This document shows positions 41,774-49,443 of a DNA stretch of 64,000 bases, in pieces. The number at the start of each line of letters is the position of its first letter. The first letter of the stretch is position 1. The notes beneath the pieces are model-generated. The model saw only the letters and a program-made list of their open reading frames with translations. It was not told where the DNA came from and did no database searches. Origin of the DNA: Streptomyces olivoverticillatus. GTDB lineage: Bacteria > Actinomycetota > Actinomycetes > Streptomycetales > Streptomycetaceae. The stretch lies in contig NZ_JACHJH010000001.1 in NCBI RefSeq assembly GCF_014203555.1, positions 730,013 to 794,012 of the forward strand, read 5' to 3'. Made by a program: the position numbers and the translations under genes.

Positions 41774-41965
41774 ATGCCTCAATTTGCATGGCGCAAGTCC
41801 TCATATAGCGCTGGCGGAGAGGGCGCCTGCGTCGAAGTCTCCCCGACCCCCACCCACCACATCCGCCTCCGTGAGAGCGACCGCCCCCGCACCGTCATCG
41901 CCACCACCCAGCCCGCCTGGGCCTCGCTCCTCGACAGCATAAAAGGCGGCAGATTACGGGCATGA
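41774..41965 (+). CDS. DUF397 protein, contains a TTA codon
   Basis: 63 residues from ATG 41774, the usual family length. It has the conserved FAWRKSSYSAGGEGACVEV start, IRLRESDRP and the C-terminal PAWASLLDSIKGG. DUF397 proteins are encoded next to DUF5753 regulators throughout Streptomyces and probably act as their partners. The fourth codon from the end is TTA (41954-41956), rare in Streptomyces genes, so full-length production would need the bldA tRNA, tying this locus to the developmental stage. Confidence 0.92.
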   Translation: MPQFAWRKSSYSAGGEGACVEVSPTPTHHIRLRESDRPRTVIATTQPAWASLLDSIKGGRLRA

Positions 41966-42123
41966 GGGAGCCGGATTCGCAACTGTGGACGAGCGGTCCA
42001 AGCCGTACTCGACTTGGCGATATCCCGCTCTGTGCGGCAGCCGTACCGACGGTAAGGGTGGGACCCGTACCGGCGGTGACCCGCCGCCGGTTCAAGTGAG
42101 CCGAGCGAGAGGAAGTCCCCCAC

Positions 42124-42576
42124 ATGCCTCCGATCCCGGTAAAGCCTGGCGTCTACAAGATCCACGCCCACATCATCGGGCCAAGCGCCCTGGTGACGGC
42201 CACCGAGCACGCCGTCAAATACGGCGCTCCCGTCATCGTCGACCGTATGAACCCGCTGCCGATCGAGCAGGAGTGGGCCATCGTGCCCGCCGAGCCCGTG
42301 CCCGGATCGCCGTATGTGATCCACCTCGCCTACCACGAGTCGGCGGGGCTCGTCATTCCCGAAGACAGGCTCTGGGTCAACGGTATTCCGCGCCCCGAGT
42401 GGGCGAAGTTCACGTTCGAACCGGTCATCGGCGGGGTCAAGATCCTGTCGGAGAAGGGGCTCGCTCTGCGTGCCGGGCACCGTGGCGCTCAGATTGAACT
42501 CGTCCCGCCCAAGCCCGAGTTCCAGGAGACTTGGACCCTGGAGTTCGTGCGTCCGCTCGACGAGGGCGGCGAGTAG
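42124..42576 (+). CDS. Hypothetical beta-rich protein (possible beta-trefoil)
   Basis: 150 residues from ATG 42124, with GAGAGGAAG upstream. Predominantly beta: PGVYKIHAHIIGPSALVTAT, EQEWAIVPAEPVPGSPYVIHL, RPEWAKFTFEPVIGGVKILS, ETWTLEFVRPLDEG. Three or four similar strands with W-x-(I/F/L) spacing suggest a beta-trefoil, as in the I66-type protease inhibitors annotated in Streptomyces, but the identification is weak. No signal peptide. It is alone between DUF397 and a secreted peptidase; inhibition of a protease would be consistent with that neighbour but is speculation. Confidence 0.5.
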   Translation: MPPIPVKPGVYKIHAHIIGPSALVTATEHAVKYGAPVIVDRMNPLPIEQEWAIVPAEPVPGSPYVIHLAYHESAGLVIPEDRLWVNGIPRPEWAKFTFEPVIGGVKILSEKGLALRAGHRGAQIELVPPKPEFQETWTLEFVRPLDEGGE

Positions 42577-42731
42577 CCGCCAGCGCAGCACTGCGCGGGG
42601 CGGCCGGCCGACACATGTCCCCGGTCGCCCCATCAGTCGGTCCCTGTGCGCGAGGCCTCGGGTTATCCCCACCCTTAGGGGAACGGTCTGCCGGATGGGC
42701 AAGGCGGTAGGCCTCAACCATCCTTGCGCCC

Positions 42732-44201
42732 ATGTCACATGGAAGCCGCAAGTCCATCCTCGTCGCCCTCGCCACCGCCGCCGTCGCCGCCACTCTCGCC
42801 GCGCCCGCCCGCGCCTCGACCCCCACGACCCCCGCGCCCTCCCTCGCCTGGAAACCCTGCGTCGGCGCATCCGACCGCGAGTGCGCCGACCTCACCGTCC
42901 CCCTCGACTACCGCAAGCCCGGCGGCCGCCACCTCACGCTTGCCGTCTCCCGGCTGCGCAGCAACAACGCGCAGGCCCGGCGCGGCACCCTCCTCCTCAT
43001 ACCCGGCGGGCCCGGGGGTTCCGGTCGGGACGAGCTGGCCGAGCAGGGGCAGGCCGTCCGTGATGCCACCCACGGTGCGTACGACATCGTCAGCTTCGAC
43101 CCGCGGGGCGCGGGCGGAAGCACCCGTGCGCAGTGCGGACTCAACGACGACGACCGGGAGTTGACGCATCTGCTGGAGTGGCCGAGCGCTGACGGCCACA
43201 TCGACGACAACGTTTCACGCTCCCGCCGCACCGCCGAAGCGTGCCTGCGCAACGGCGGCGACGTGCTGCGGTCGTTCTCCACCGCCAACGAGGTCCGCGA
43301 CATCGACCGGCTCCGGCAGGCCCTCGGCGAGGAGAAGCTGTCCGCCTGGGGCGTGTCGTACGGGACGTACGTCGGGGCCGTTTACGCGCAGAAGTACCCC
43401 GAGCACACCGACCGCTGGGTGCTGGACAGCAGCGGCGACCCCGACCCGGCGCGGGTCGAGCGCGGGTGGATGGCGAACATGGCGGGCGGCGCGGACGACC
43501 GGTTCCCCGACTTCGCCGCGTGGGCCGCCGACCCGGCGCGGGACGCGGGGCACCGGCTCGCCGAGCGCGCCGAGGACGTACGGCCGATGGTCCTCGGTCT
43601 CGCCGCGAAGCTCGACCGGACGCCGGGGAAGTTCGCCGGCGGGCAGCCGCTGAACGGCAACCACCTGAGGCAGGCGCTGCAGCATGCCCTCTACGGCGAC
43701 CGTTCCTTCGCCGGGCTGGCGGAGTTGATCGCGGCAGTGCGGGACGGGAAGGAGGCGCCCGGCTCGCCGGTGATCCTCCCGGACAGTGACGCCGCCATCA
43801 CGATGGGGGTGCTCTGCAACGACGTGGAGTGGCCGCGGTCGGTCCCGTCCTACGCGCGGGCCGTGGCCGCCGACCGGGTGGCGCATCCGCTCACTGCCGG
43901 GCAGCCGGTCAACGTCACGCCGTGTGCGTTCTGGTCTGCGCCTGCCGAGAAGCCGGTGCGGATTACGGATGCGGGGCCGTCGAATGTGCTGATGGTTCAG
44001 AACTTGCGGGATCCTTCTACGCCTTATCGCGGGGCGTTGAAGATGCGCGAGGCCTTCGGCGATCGGGCCCGGCTCGTCAGCGTCGACTCCGGCGGGCACG
44101 GGGTCTATCTGGCGGGCGAGAATGCTTGCGGGGACGAGGCGGTCACTACGTTCCTCACCACTGGGAAGCGGCCGGAGCGGGACACTCTCTGCCGGGGGTA
44201 G
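42732..44201 (+). CDS. Secreted TAP-like alpha/beta-hydrolase (tripeptidyl aminopeptidase type)
   Basis: 489 residues from ATG 42732 (weak ribosome site). Signal peptide with the cut after APARA at about residue 28. The S33-type core has CADLTVPLDYRKPGG, oxyanion LLIPGGPGGSG, FDPRGAGGS, nucleophile Ser in SAWGVSYGTYVGAVYA (~218), then a helical cap and a C-terminal TAP domain with Asp in QNLRDPSTPY and His in VDSGGHGVY. Several Cys likely form disulphides. Such enzymes remove tripeptides or single residues from secreted proteins. The gene is monocistronic and is followed by a repeat element. Confidence 0.9.
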   Translation: MSHGSRKSILVALATAAVAATLAAPARASTPTTPAPSLAWKPCVGASDRECADLTVPLDYRKPGGRHLTLAVSRLRSNNAQARRGTLLLIPGGPGGSGRDELAEQGQAVRDATHGAYDIVSFDPRGAGGSTRAQCGLNDDDRELTHLLEWPSADGHIDDNVSRSRRTAEACLRNGGDVLRSFSTANEVRDIDRLRQALGEEKLSAWGVSYGTYVGAVYAQKYPEHTDRWVLDSSGDPDPARVERGWMANMAGGADDRFPDFAAWAADPARDAGHRLAERAEDVRPMVLGLAAKLDRTPGKFAGGQPLNGNHLRQALQHALYGDRSFAGLAELIAAVRDGKEAPGSPVILPDSDAAITMGVLCNDVEWPRSVPSYARAVAADRVAHPLTAGQPVNVTPCAFWSAPAEKPVRITDAGPSNVLMVQNLRDPSTPYRGALKMREAFGDRARLVSVDSGGHGVYLAGENACGDEAVTTFLTTGKRPERDTLCRG

Positions 44202-44202
44202 G

Positions 44203-44319
44203 CGCCTCCGGCGGTTCATTCCCCAGCCCCGCCCCTTCCCTCCCCCAGCTACCGCTGGGAGGTGCCCCCAAGGGGGCTCCGCCCCCGGACCCCCGGTCCT
44301 CAATCGCCGGACGGGCTGA
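44203..44319. repeat. Intergenic Streptomyces repeat, copy B
   Basis: Starts GCCTCCGGCGG two bases after the peptidase stop, goes through CCCGCCCCTTCCC, an inner hairpin (CCCCCAGCTACCGCTGGGAGG), GGGGGCTCCGCCCCC and ends CGCCGGACGGGCTGA. It shares blocks and order with the copy inside the CMP-sugar synthetase gene (14109-14201). It could also act as terminator for the two convergent genes. Confidence 0.8.
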
Positions 44320-44333
44320 TTTTCGCGCCCCCG

Positions 44334-44546
44334 TTAAAACAACTGCCCCTGCCCCTCCATAGGTGGCTCCTCCGGGTCGAACAACCTCGGTGCCGTCGAC
44401 AGCAGTGGTGCCGAGCGGCGGGAGCCCGGGCAGGAGACCAGGTCGTAGGAGACGCGGCGGCCCGGGGGGTCGTGGCGGGCGTAGCGGCCGCCGACCACGG
44501 CGATCTCGCGGGCGCAGACAGGGCAGGTTCGGCGGGGAGAGGACAT
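44334..44546 (-). CDS. Small zinc-ribbon-like protein
   Basis: 70 residues from ATG 44546. RTCPVCAREIAVVGGRYARHD at the N-terminus gives CxxC and a His, with a further Cys in DLVSCPGS, a possible four-ligand zinc site. The tail is acidic (FDPEEPPMEGQGQLF). It follows the mutase gene by 14 bp on the same strand and is probably co-transcribed. Unknown function. I recall a similar small protein next to this mutase in other Streptomyces. Confidence 0.65.
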   Translation of the reverse strand: MSSPRRTCPVCAREIAVVGGRYARHDPPGRRVSYDLVSCPGSRRSAPLLSTAPRLFDPEEPPMEGQGQLF

Positions 44547-44560
44547 ATCACCAGTTTGGC

Positions 44561-46156
44561 CTACTCCGTCGGCACGTAGCTCCCCCACACCCCCCGTAGC
44601 ACCCCGCACACCTCCCCCACCGTCGCCCTTGCCCGCAGGGCTTCCTTCATGGGATAGAGGACGTTCTCCGAGGTGCCCTCCGCCGCATGCCTCAGCTCGG
44701 ACAGAGCTGCGGTCACCGCCTTGCCGTCGCGCTCCCCCCGCAGCCGGGCCAGGCGCTCGCGCTGGCGGGCCTCGATGGCGGGGTCCACGCGCAGCGGCTC
44801 GTAGGGCTCTTCCTCCGCCAGCTGGAAGCGGTTGACGCCCACGACGACGCGGTCGCCGTGGTCCGTCTCCAGGGCGATGCGGTACGCGTTGCGCTCGATC
44901 TCGGACTTCTGGAAGCCCAGCTCGATGGCGGCGACCGCGCCGCCGCGGTCGGCCACCTCGTCCATCAGCTCCAGGGCGGCGAACTCCATGTCGTCGGTCA
45001 GCGACTCCACCGCGTACGAGCCCGCGAACGGGTCGACCGTGGCCGTCACGTCCGTCTCGTAGGCCAGCACCTGCTGGGTGCGCAGGGCGAGGCGGGCCGC
45101 CTTGTCCGTGGGCAGGGCGATGGCCTCGTCGTAGGAGTTGGTGTGCAGGGACTGGGTGCCGCCGAGGACGGCCGCAAGGGCCTGGACGGTGACGCGGGCC
45201 AGGTTGACCTCGGGCTGCTGGGCGGTGAGCTGCACGCCCGCGGTCTGGGTGTGGAAGCGCAGCATCATCGACTTGGGGTTGCGCGCGCGGAAGTCCTCGC
45301 TCATCACCCTGGCCCAGATGCGGCGTGCCGCGCGGAACTTCGCGACCTCCTCCAGCAGCGTCGTCCGGGAGACGAAGAAGAAGGAGAGCCGCGGGGCGAA
45401 GTCGTCGACGTCCATGCCGGCGGCGACGGCCGTACGGACGTACTCGATGCCGTTCGCGAGCGTGAAGGCGATCTCCTGCGCGGGCGAGGCGCCGGCCTCG
45501 GCCATGTGATAGCCGGAGATGGAGATGGTGTTCCAGCGCGGCAGCTCGGTGCGGCAGTAGCGGAAGATGTCGGCGGTCAGCCGCAGTGACGGCTGGGGCG
45601 GGAAGATATACGTCCCGCGGGCGATGTACTCCTTGAGGACATCGTTCTGGATGGTGCCCGTCAGATGCTCCGCCGGGACGCCCTGCTCCTCCGCCACCAG
45701 CTGGTACATCAACAGCAGCAGTGCCGCCGGGGCGTTGATGGTCATGGAGGTGGAGACCTCGCCGAGCGGGATGCCGTCGAAGAGGACCCGCATGTCCTCG
45801 ACCGAGTCGACGGCCACGCCGACCTTGCCGACCTCGCCGCTCGCCAGGGGCGCGTCGGAGTCGTGGCCCATCTGGGTGGGCAGGTCGAAGGCGACGGACA
45901 GGCCGTGCGTGCCGTGTTCGATGAGCTGCCGGTAGCGGGCGTTGGACTCGGCGGCCGTGCCGAAGCCCGCGTACTGCCGCATGGTCCAGGGGCGCCCGGT
46001 GTACATGGTCGGATAGACGCCGCGGGTGTAGGGGTACGAGCCCGGTTCGCCCAGCTTGTCGGCCGGCTCCCAGCCGATCAGCGCGTCCGGTCCGTAGACG
46101 GGCTCGATGGGCAGCCCGGACTCGGTCGACCGTGCCCCTCGCGCTGATTGCGTCAT
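44561..46156 (-). CDS. Acyl-CoA mutase large subunit (methylmalonyl-CoA mutase family, no B12 domain)
   Basis: 531 residues from ATG 46156. Catalytic barrel of the adenosylcobalamin-dependent acyl-CoA mutases: [25 protein letters not shown] (includes the Tyr typical of methylmalonyl-CoA mutase), [51 protein letters not shown] (active-site His) and [23 protein letters not shown]. The protein ends right after the barrel and its linker, so the ~130-residue cobalamin-binding domain must come from a separate small subunit, which is not in the window. Methylmalonyl/succinyl-CoA is the expected substrate from the Tyr motif, but other branched acyl-CoAs cannot be excluded. Confidence 0.9.
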   Translation of the reverse strand: MTQSARGARSTESGLPIEPVYGPDALIGWEPADKLGEPGSYPYTRGVYPTMYTGRPWTMRQYAGFGTAAESNARYRQLIEHGTHGLSVAFDLPTQMGHDSDAPLASGEVGKVGVAVDSVEDMRVLFDGIPLGEVSTSMTINAPAALLLLMYQLVAEEQGVPAEHLTGTIQNDVLKEYIARGTYIFPPQPSLRLTADIFRYCRTELPRWNTISISGYHMAEAGASPAQEIAFTLANGIEYVRTAVAAGMDVDDFAPRLSFFFVSRTTLLEEVAKFRAARRIWARVMSEDFRARNPKSMMLRFHTQTAGVQLTAQQPEVNLARVTVQALAAVLGGTQSLHTNSYDEAIALPTDKAARLALRTQQVLAYETDVTATVDPFAGSYAVESLTDDMEFAALELMDEVADRGGAVAAIELGFQKSEIERNAYRIALETDHGDRVVVGVNRFQLAEEEPYEPLRVDPAIEARQRERLARLRGERDGKAVTAALSELRHAAEGTSENVLYPMKEALRARATVGEVCGVLRGVWGSYVPTE

Positions 46157-46280
46157 GGTTCACGCCTCCCGCCGGATTCGTTTCCGCTATGTCGGACTGT
46201 AGCGGCGGGGGCGGGGGACGGGCCGGGCACACGCTCAAAGGCGGCCGTCGGCACCGAGGGTCTCGTCAAGGGAAAGGGGC

Positions 46281-46318
46281 GGCGCGGGCAGGGCCGGGGG
46301 AAGAGCCCCGCCCGCGCC
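46281..46318 (-). terminator. Hairpin after the ECF sigma operon
   Basis: GGCGCGGGC (46281-46289) pairs with GCCCGCGCC (46310-46318), flanked by GC-rich sequence, in the 235-bp gap downstream of the membrane protein gene at 46392-47444. The remainder of the gap shows no gene. Confidence 0.6.
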
Positions 46319-46391
46319 GGATGCGCGGGGAGCCGGCTGTATGGGGGGGAACTCCGGCTCCTGCGCAGCCGATGACCAGTCGGCTCACTTC

Positions 46392-47444
46392 TTACAGCGC
46401 CACCGCTCCCGAAAACGTCACACCCGACGCCACACCCGTGGTCCCGGGTGTCGCCGCGGCGCCGTTCCCGGGGTCCCCAAGAGTCGCGACGTCCGGCAGG
46501 ACGAGCAGGCCGCTGCTGCTCGTGCGCGGCAGGATCCCGGAACCGTCGCGCTTGACGCCGCCGTCCCTGGCCGTGCCGCCGCCGCCCGCGGCGCCCTTGC
46601 CGTCGGGGGCGGCCAACAGGCGCTCGCAGAACTCGCGGACGACGGACGGGCCGCCGCCCGCGGTGCGCTCCAGGGTGCGTTCGTCGTCCTCGTTGACGGT
46701 GCCGCCCTGGCGGCTGGTGGCGAGGTAGTCGCGGCAGAGCTTGGCCCAGACGGTGCCGGTGGCGGTGCCGTTGTCGCCGTCGTGGCCGTCGTGGCCGTTG
46801 CCGGTGGTGCCGTCGCCGTCGTGCCGCGGGGTCGCCGAGGGGCCGGTGCCGGGCTCGCTCGCCTTGCCGCTGGGCGAGCCGTGGCCGGAGCCGGGGGTGG
46901 TGTGCGCGTCCGGGCGCCCGCTGGGCCGGGCACTGCCGGTGGCGCCGCCCGACGGGGTGGCGTCGGGTCCGGCGGTGCCGGGGGCCACCGTCTCCGTACC
47001 GGAGTCCTCGGCCGCGGCCACGCTGGAGGCGGGTGCGGGCTCGCGTCCGGCGCGGCCGAAGGGGCCGGGCAGCACGCCCGTGCCGGCGGCGACGGCGACG
47101 CCGCCCACCGCGCATCCGGCAAGCGTCAGGGCCAGCGCCGTCCTGACGGGCAGGCGGAGGAAGGAGCGGGCGGCACCGGCGCGCTCGCCAAAAGCACCGG
47201 CGCGCGCGCCGAACCGCGCCCGAGGCGCGGGGGCCTGGGCGCGCGCCTGCCGGAAGGCGGCCAGCGCGGCCTCCTCGCCGGGCAGCGGGCTGCCGGGCGA
47301 CGGCTCGTGGGCGGTGAGGGACAGCAGCGCCGCGCTCAGCTCTTCGGCTCCGGCGGGCGGGGTGTCGTCGGCGACGCGCTCGCCGCGCAGCAGCCGCTCC
47401 ACGGCGTCGTCATCCAGCCAGTCGTACCGGTGGTCGTCCGCCAT
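46392..47444 (-). CDS. Membrane-anchored partner of the ECF sigma factor (putative anti-sigma factor)
   Basis: 350 residues from ATG 47444, overlapping the sigma-factor stop; GAAGGA upstream. The N-terminal ~95 residues are cytoplasmic (YDWLDDDAVERLLRGERV, EEAALAAFRQARAQ), then one membrane segment (about 105-125, ALALTLAGCAVGGVAVAAG) and a long extracytoplasmic Thr/Ser/Gly/His low-complexity part (HDGDGTTGNGHDGHDGDNG). A last domain has KLCRDYLATSR and REFCERLLAA. No clear ZAS (HxxxCxxC) motif is seen, so anti-sigma function is inferred from coupling and topology. Confidence 0.75.
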   Translation of the reverse strand: MADDHRYDWLDDDAVERLLRGERVADDTPPAGAEELSAALLSLTAHEPSPGSPLPGEEAALAAFRQARAQAPAPRARFGARAGAFGERAGAARSFLRLPVRTALALTLAGCAVGGVAVAAGTGVLPGPFGRAGREPAPASSVAAAEDSGTETVAPGTAGPDATPSGGATGSARPSGRPDAHTTPGSGHGSPSGKASEPGTGPSATPRHDGDGTTGNGHDGHDGDNGTATGTVWAKLCRDYLATSRQGGTVNEDDERTLERTAGGGPSVVREFCERLLAAPDGKGAAGGGGTARDGGVKRDGSGILPRTSSSGLLVLPDVATLGDPGNGAAATPGTTGVASGVTFSGAVAL

Positions 47445-48154
47445 CACATGTCCTTCTGCGTCTGCGCGCGCAATTGCGTCACACCGGCAGAAGCGCTCGA
47501 TCCGCTCGCTCCGGTGCCCGATCCGGTGCCGCCCTGTGCTCGGTCGTGCGGTCCGGGGTCCGTCATGCCCGTCGTGGCCCCGGTGCCGCCGCCCGCGGTC
47601 ACCAGTTCCGCCAGTTTCCGCAGGCCCCGGTGGGCCGCGGTGCGCACCGCGCCGGGCCGCTTGCCGAGCACCCCGGCGGCGCTCTTCGCGTCGAGGCCGA
47701 CGACGACGCGCAGCACGACGGCCTCGGCCTGGTCCTGCGGGAGCTGGGCTATGAGGGCGAAGGTGCGGCCGGTGCCGAGGGCTTCGAGGGCCTCGCCCGC
47801 CGTGTCCGTGTCGGCGGGCCTGGCCGCCAGCTCGCTCTCGTCGCCGCCGATCGCCGGGCGGCGGCCGCGCATGCGTATGTGGTCGAGGGCCCGGTTGCGG
47901 GCGATCCTGGCCGCCCAGCCGCGGAAGCGGTCGGCGTCGCCGGAGAACCGCTCCAGGTCCCGGGCTATCTGCAACCACGCCTCCGAGGCCACGTCCTCCG
48001 CTTCGGCGTCGCCGACCAGCGTGCGCACGTACCCGAGCAGCCGGGGATGCACGGACCGGTAGACCGTACGGAATGCCGTCTCGTCCCCGTCCTGCGCCGC
48101 ACGTACCGCGACGGTCAGCTCAGCGTCGTCCCCCTGCACGCTCTCATCCTGCAC
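47444..48154 (-). CDS. ECF (sigma-70 family) RNA polymerase sigma factor
   Basis: 236 residues from GTG 48154 (GTG 48157 is adjacent). Region 2: AAQDGDETAFRTVYRSVHPRLLGYVRTLVGDAEAEDVASEAWLQIARDL, with FRGWAARIARNRALDHIR as region 2.4 (-10 recognition). Region 4 (-35): LIAQLPQDQAEAVVLRVVVGLDAKSAAGVLGKRPGAVRTAAHRGLRKL. The C-terminal ~50 residues are a Gly/Thr/Ser-rich tail absent from minimal ECF factors. It directs transcription of an unknown regulon and is likely held by the membrane protein translated from the overlapping gene. Confidence 0.93.
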   Translation of the reverse strand: MQDESVQGDDAELTVAVRAAQDGDETAFRTVYRSVHPRLLGYVRTLVGDAEAEDVASEAWLQIARDLERFSGDADRFRGWAARIARNRALDHIRMRGRRPAIGGDESELAARPADTDTAGEALEALGTGRTFALIAQLPQDQAEAVVLRVVVGLDAKSAAGVLGKRPGAVRTAAHRGLRKLAELVTAGGGTGATTGMTDPGPHDRAQGGTGSGTGASGSSASAGVTQLRAQTQKDM

Positions 48155-48173
48155 CACGTACCGAACCTGCGGG

Positions 48174-49202
48174 TCAGTAGCCTGCCGGACCGCTGCCGAA
48201 AGGATTCTGCGGGGCGCCGTAAGGAGGTGCGGGCGGATAGCCCGAACCCGGCGCACCCGGCATCCCCGGCACCGGCATACCCGGCATCCCTGGCATCGGC
48301 GCGACGCTGCCGTACGGCCCAGCGCCCATGGGCACCCCCGCCGGTCCGGCCATCGCGCGCTGTTCCTGCATCCGCGTCAGCTGCCGTACGACCAGGATGG
48401 CGAGGACCCCGGCGGCGATGTACAGCAGCATCGCGAAGGCGCTGAGCGACATGGCGCCCTTCGCGGCATCGACGGCGTCGTGCCACTCGGGACCGCCGTA
48501 GACGCCGGACTCGGCAGCCTTCTTGATCTTCACCTCCATGATCCGCTCCGACACCGTGCCGACGAAGCTGACCACGGTCGCCGCGTTCCACAGCACCCAC
48601 CAGCCGTTGAGCAGGCCCTTGGGGGCGCTCTGCGGGCCGGCCGGGGCGCTGGCCCGGTAGATGTCGTTGGCCATCTGCTTGGGGAACCAGAAGCTGACGA
48701 CCGGGGTGACCCACGCGCCGACCGCCCAGCCGCTGCCGAAGCGCTGCGTACCGGGCGCGAAGAGCTCGGCGTTGAGCCGCGCCCGGCGGAACCAGATGAC
48801 CCACAGGATCGCCGTGGCGAGGAAGGAGAGGAGGTACAGGACGTTCATGCTGCTGTAGAAGGAGGCCGCGTCGTCGACCCGCTGGACGGCGTCGGCGTGG
48901 CTGCCGTTGCCACCGAGCACGTCCTCGAGTGCCGACCGCTCCTCGCCGAGAGCCCCCACCAGCCCCAGCATCGTCACGATCGTCACCGACAGCATCACCG
49001 TCAGGGCTATCCGCACCCCGCGCCGCAGGTCCACACCGCCGACGGGCATCCCCGGTCCGGCGTATCCGTACTGCGGCATCGGCGGCATGGGCGGCAGCGG
49101 CGCACCCATGGGCTGCGGCTGCGGCCGCTGGTAAGAGCCGCACGCGGCGCAGCGCCCGTCCGGGCCCACGGCGCTGGCACGGCAATGACCGCACGGATAC
49201 AT
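48174..49202 (-). CDS. DUF4328 membrane protein with N-terminal zinc ribbon
   Basis: 342 residues from ATG 49202. Starts with a zinc ribbon (MYPCGHC, then GRCAACGSY), followed by a Pro/Met-rich stretch and four or five membrane segments. DUF4328 is recognisable from LYLLSFLATAILWVIWFRRARLNAELFAPGTQRFGSGWAVGAWVTPVVSFWFPKQMANDI and the later NGWWVLWNAATVV. The C-terminal ~60 residues are Gly/Pro/Met repeats. The role is unknown. It ends 19 bp before the sigma-factor start and is likely upstream in the same operon. Confidence 0.85.
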   Translation of the reverse strand: MYPCGHCRASAVGPDGRCAACGSYQRPQPQPMGAPLPPMPPMPQYGYAGPGMPVGGVDLRRGVRIALTVMLSVTIVTMLGLVGALGEERSALEDVLGGNGSHADAVQRVDDAASFYSSMNVLYLLSFLATAILWVIWFRRARLNAELFAPGTQRFGSGWAVGAWVTPVVSFWFPKQMANDIYRASAPAGPQSAPKGLLNGWWVLWNAATVVSFVGTVSERIMEVKIKKAAESGVYGGPEWHDAVDAAKGAMSLSAFAMLLYIAAGVLAILVVRQLTRMQEQRAMAGPAGVPMGAGPYGSVAPMPGMPGMPVPGMPGAPGSGYPPAPPYGAPQNPFGSGPAGY

Positions 49203-49366
49203 CTCTGGTGAACCCCCCAATGTGGTGGCCTTGACCCCGGCCGCGGGAAATCGACGCTGAGCCGGTGATACTACGCGGCCGTGGTGACGGCGGCCCGGCG
49301 GCGGTGGGTGTGACGGATTTTCGATTCCCGGCGCTGTAGGTAGTGCGTACCCCACCAGGGTTCGCA

Positions 49367-49426
49367 TCGGACGGCGGCCGGGGCCTCTCCTGTGGGGGGT
49401 GGCGGCCCCGGCCGTCCTCCGTCCGA
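49367..49426 (-). terminator. Strong inverted repeat after the GT4 gene
   Basis: TCGGACGG-CGGCCGGGGCC (49367-49385) pairs with GGCCCCGGCCG...CCGTCCGA (49404-49426), separated by an 18-base loop with a small internal bulge. It lies 18 bp after the stop of the glycosyltransferase on the minus strand and fits its terminator. The remaining 160 bp up to the DUF4328 start contain no gene. Confidence 0.75.
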
Positions 49427-49443
49427 TTCCGCTAGGACACGCC

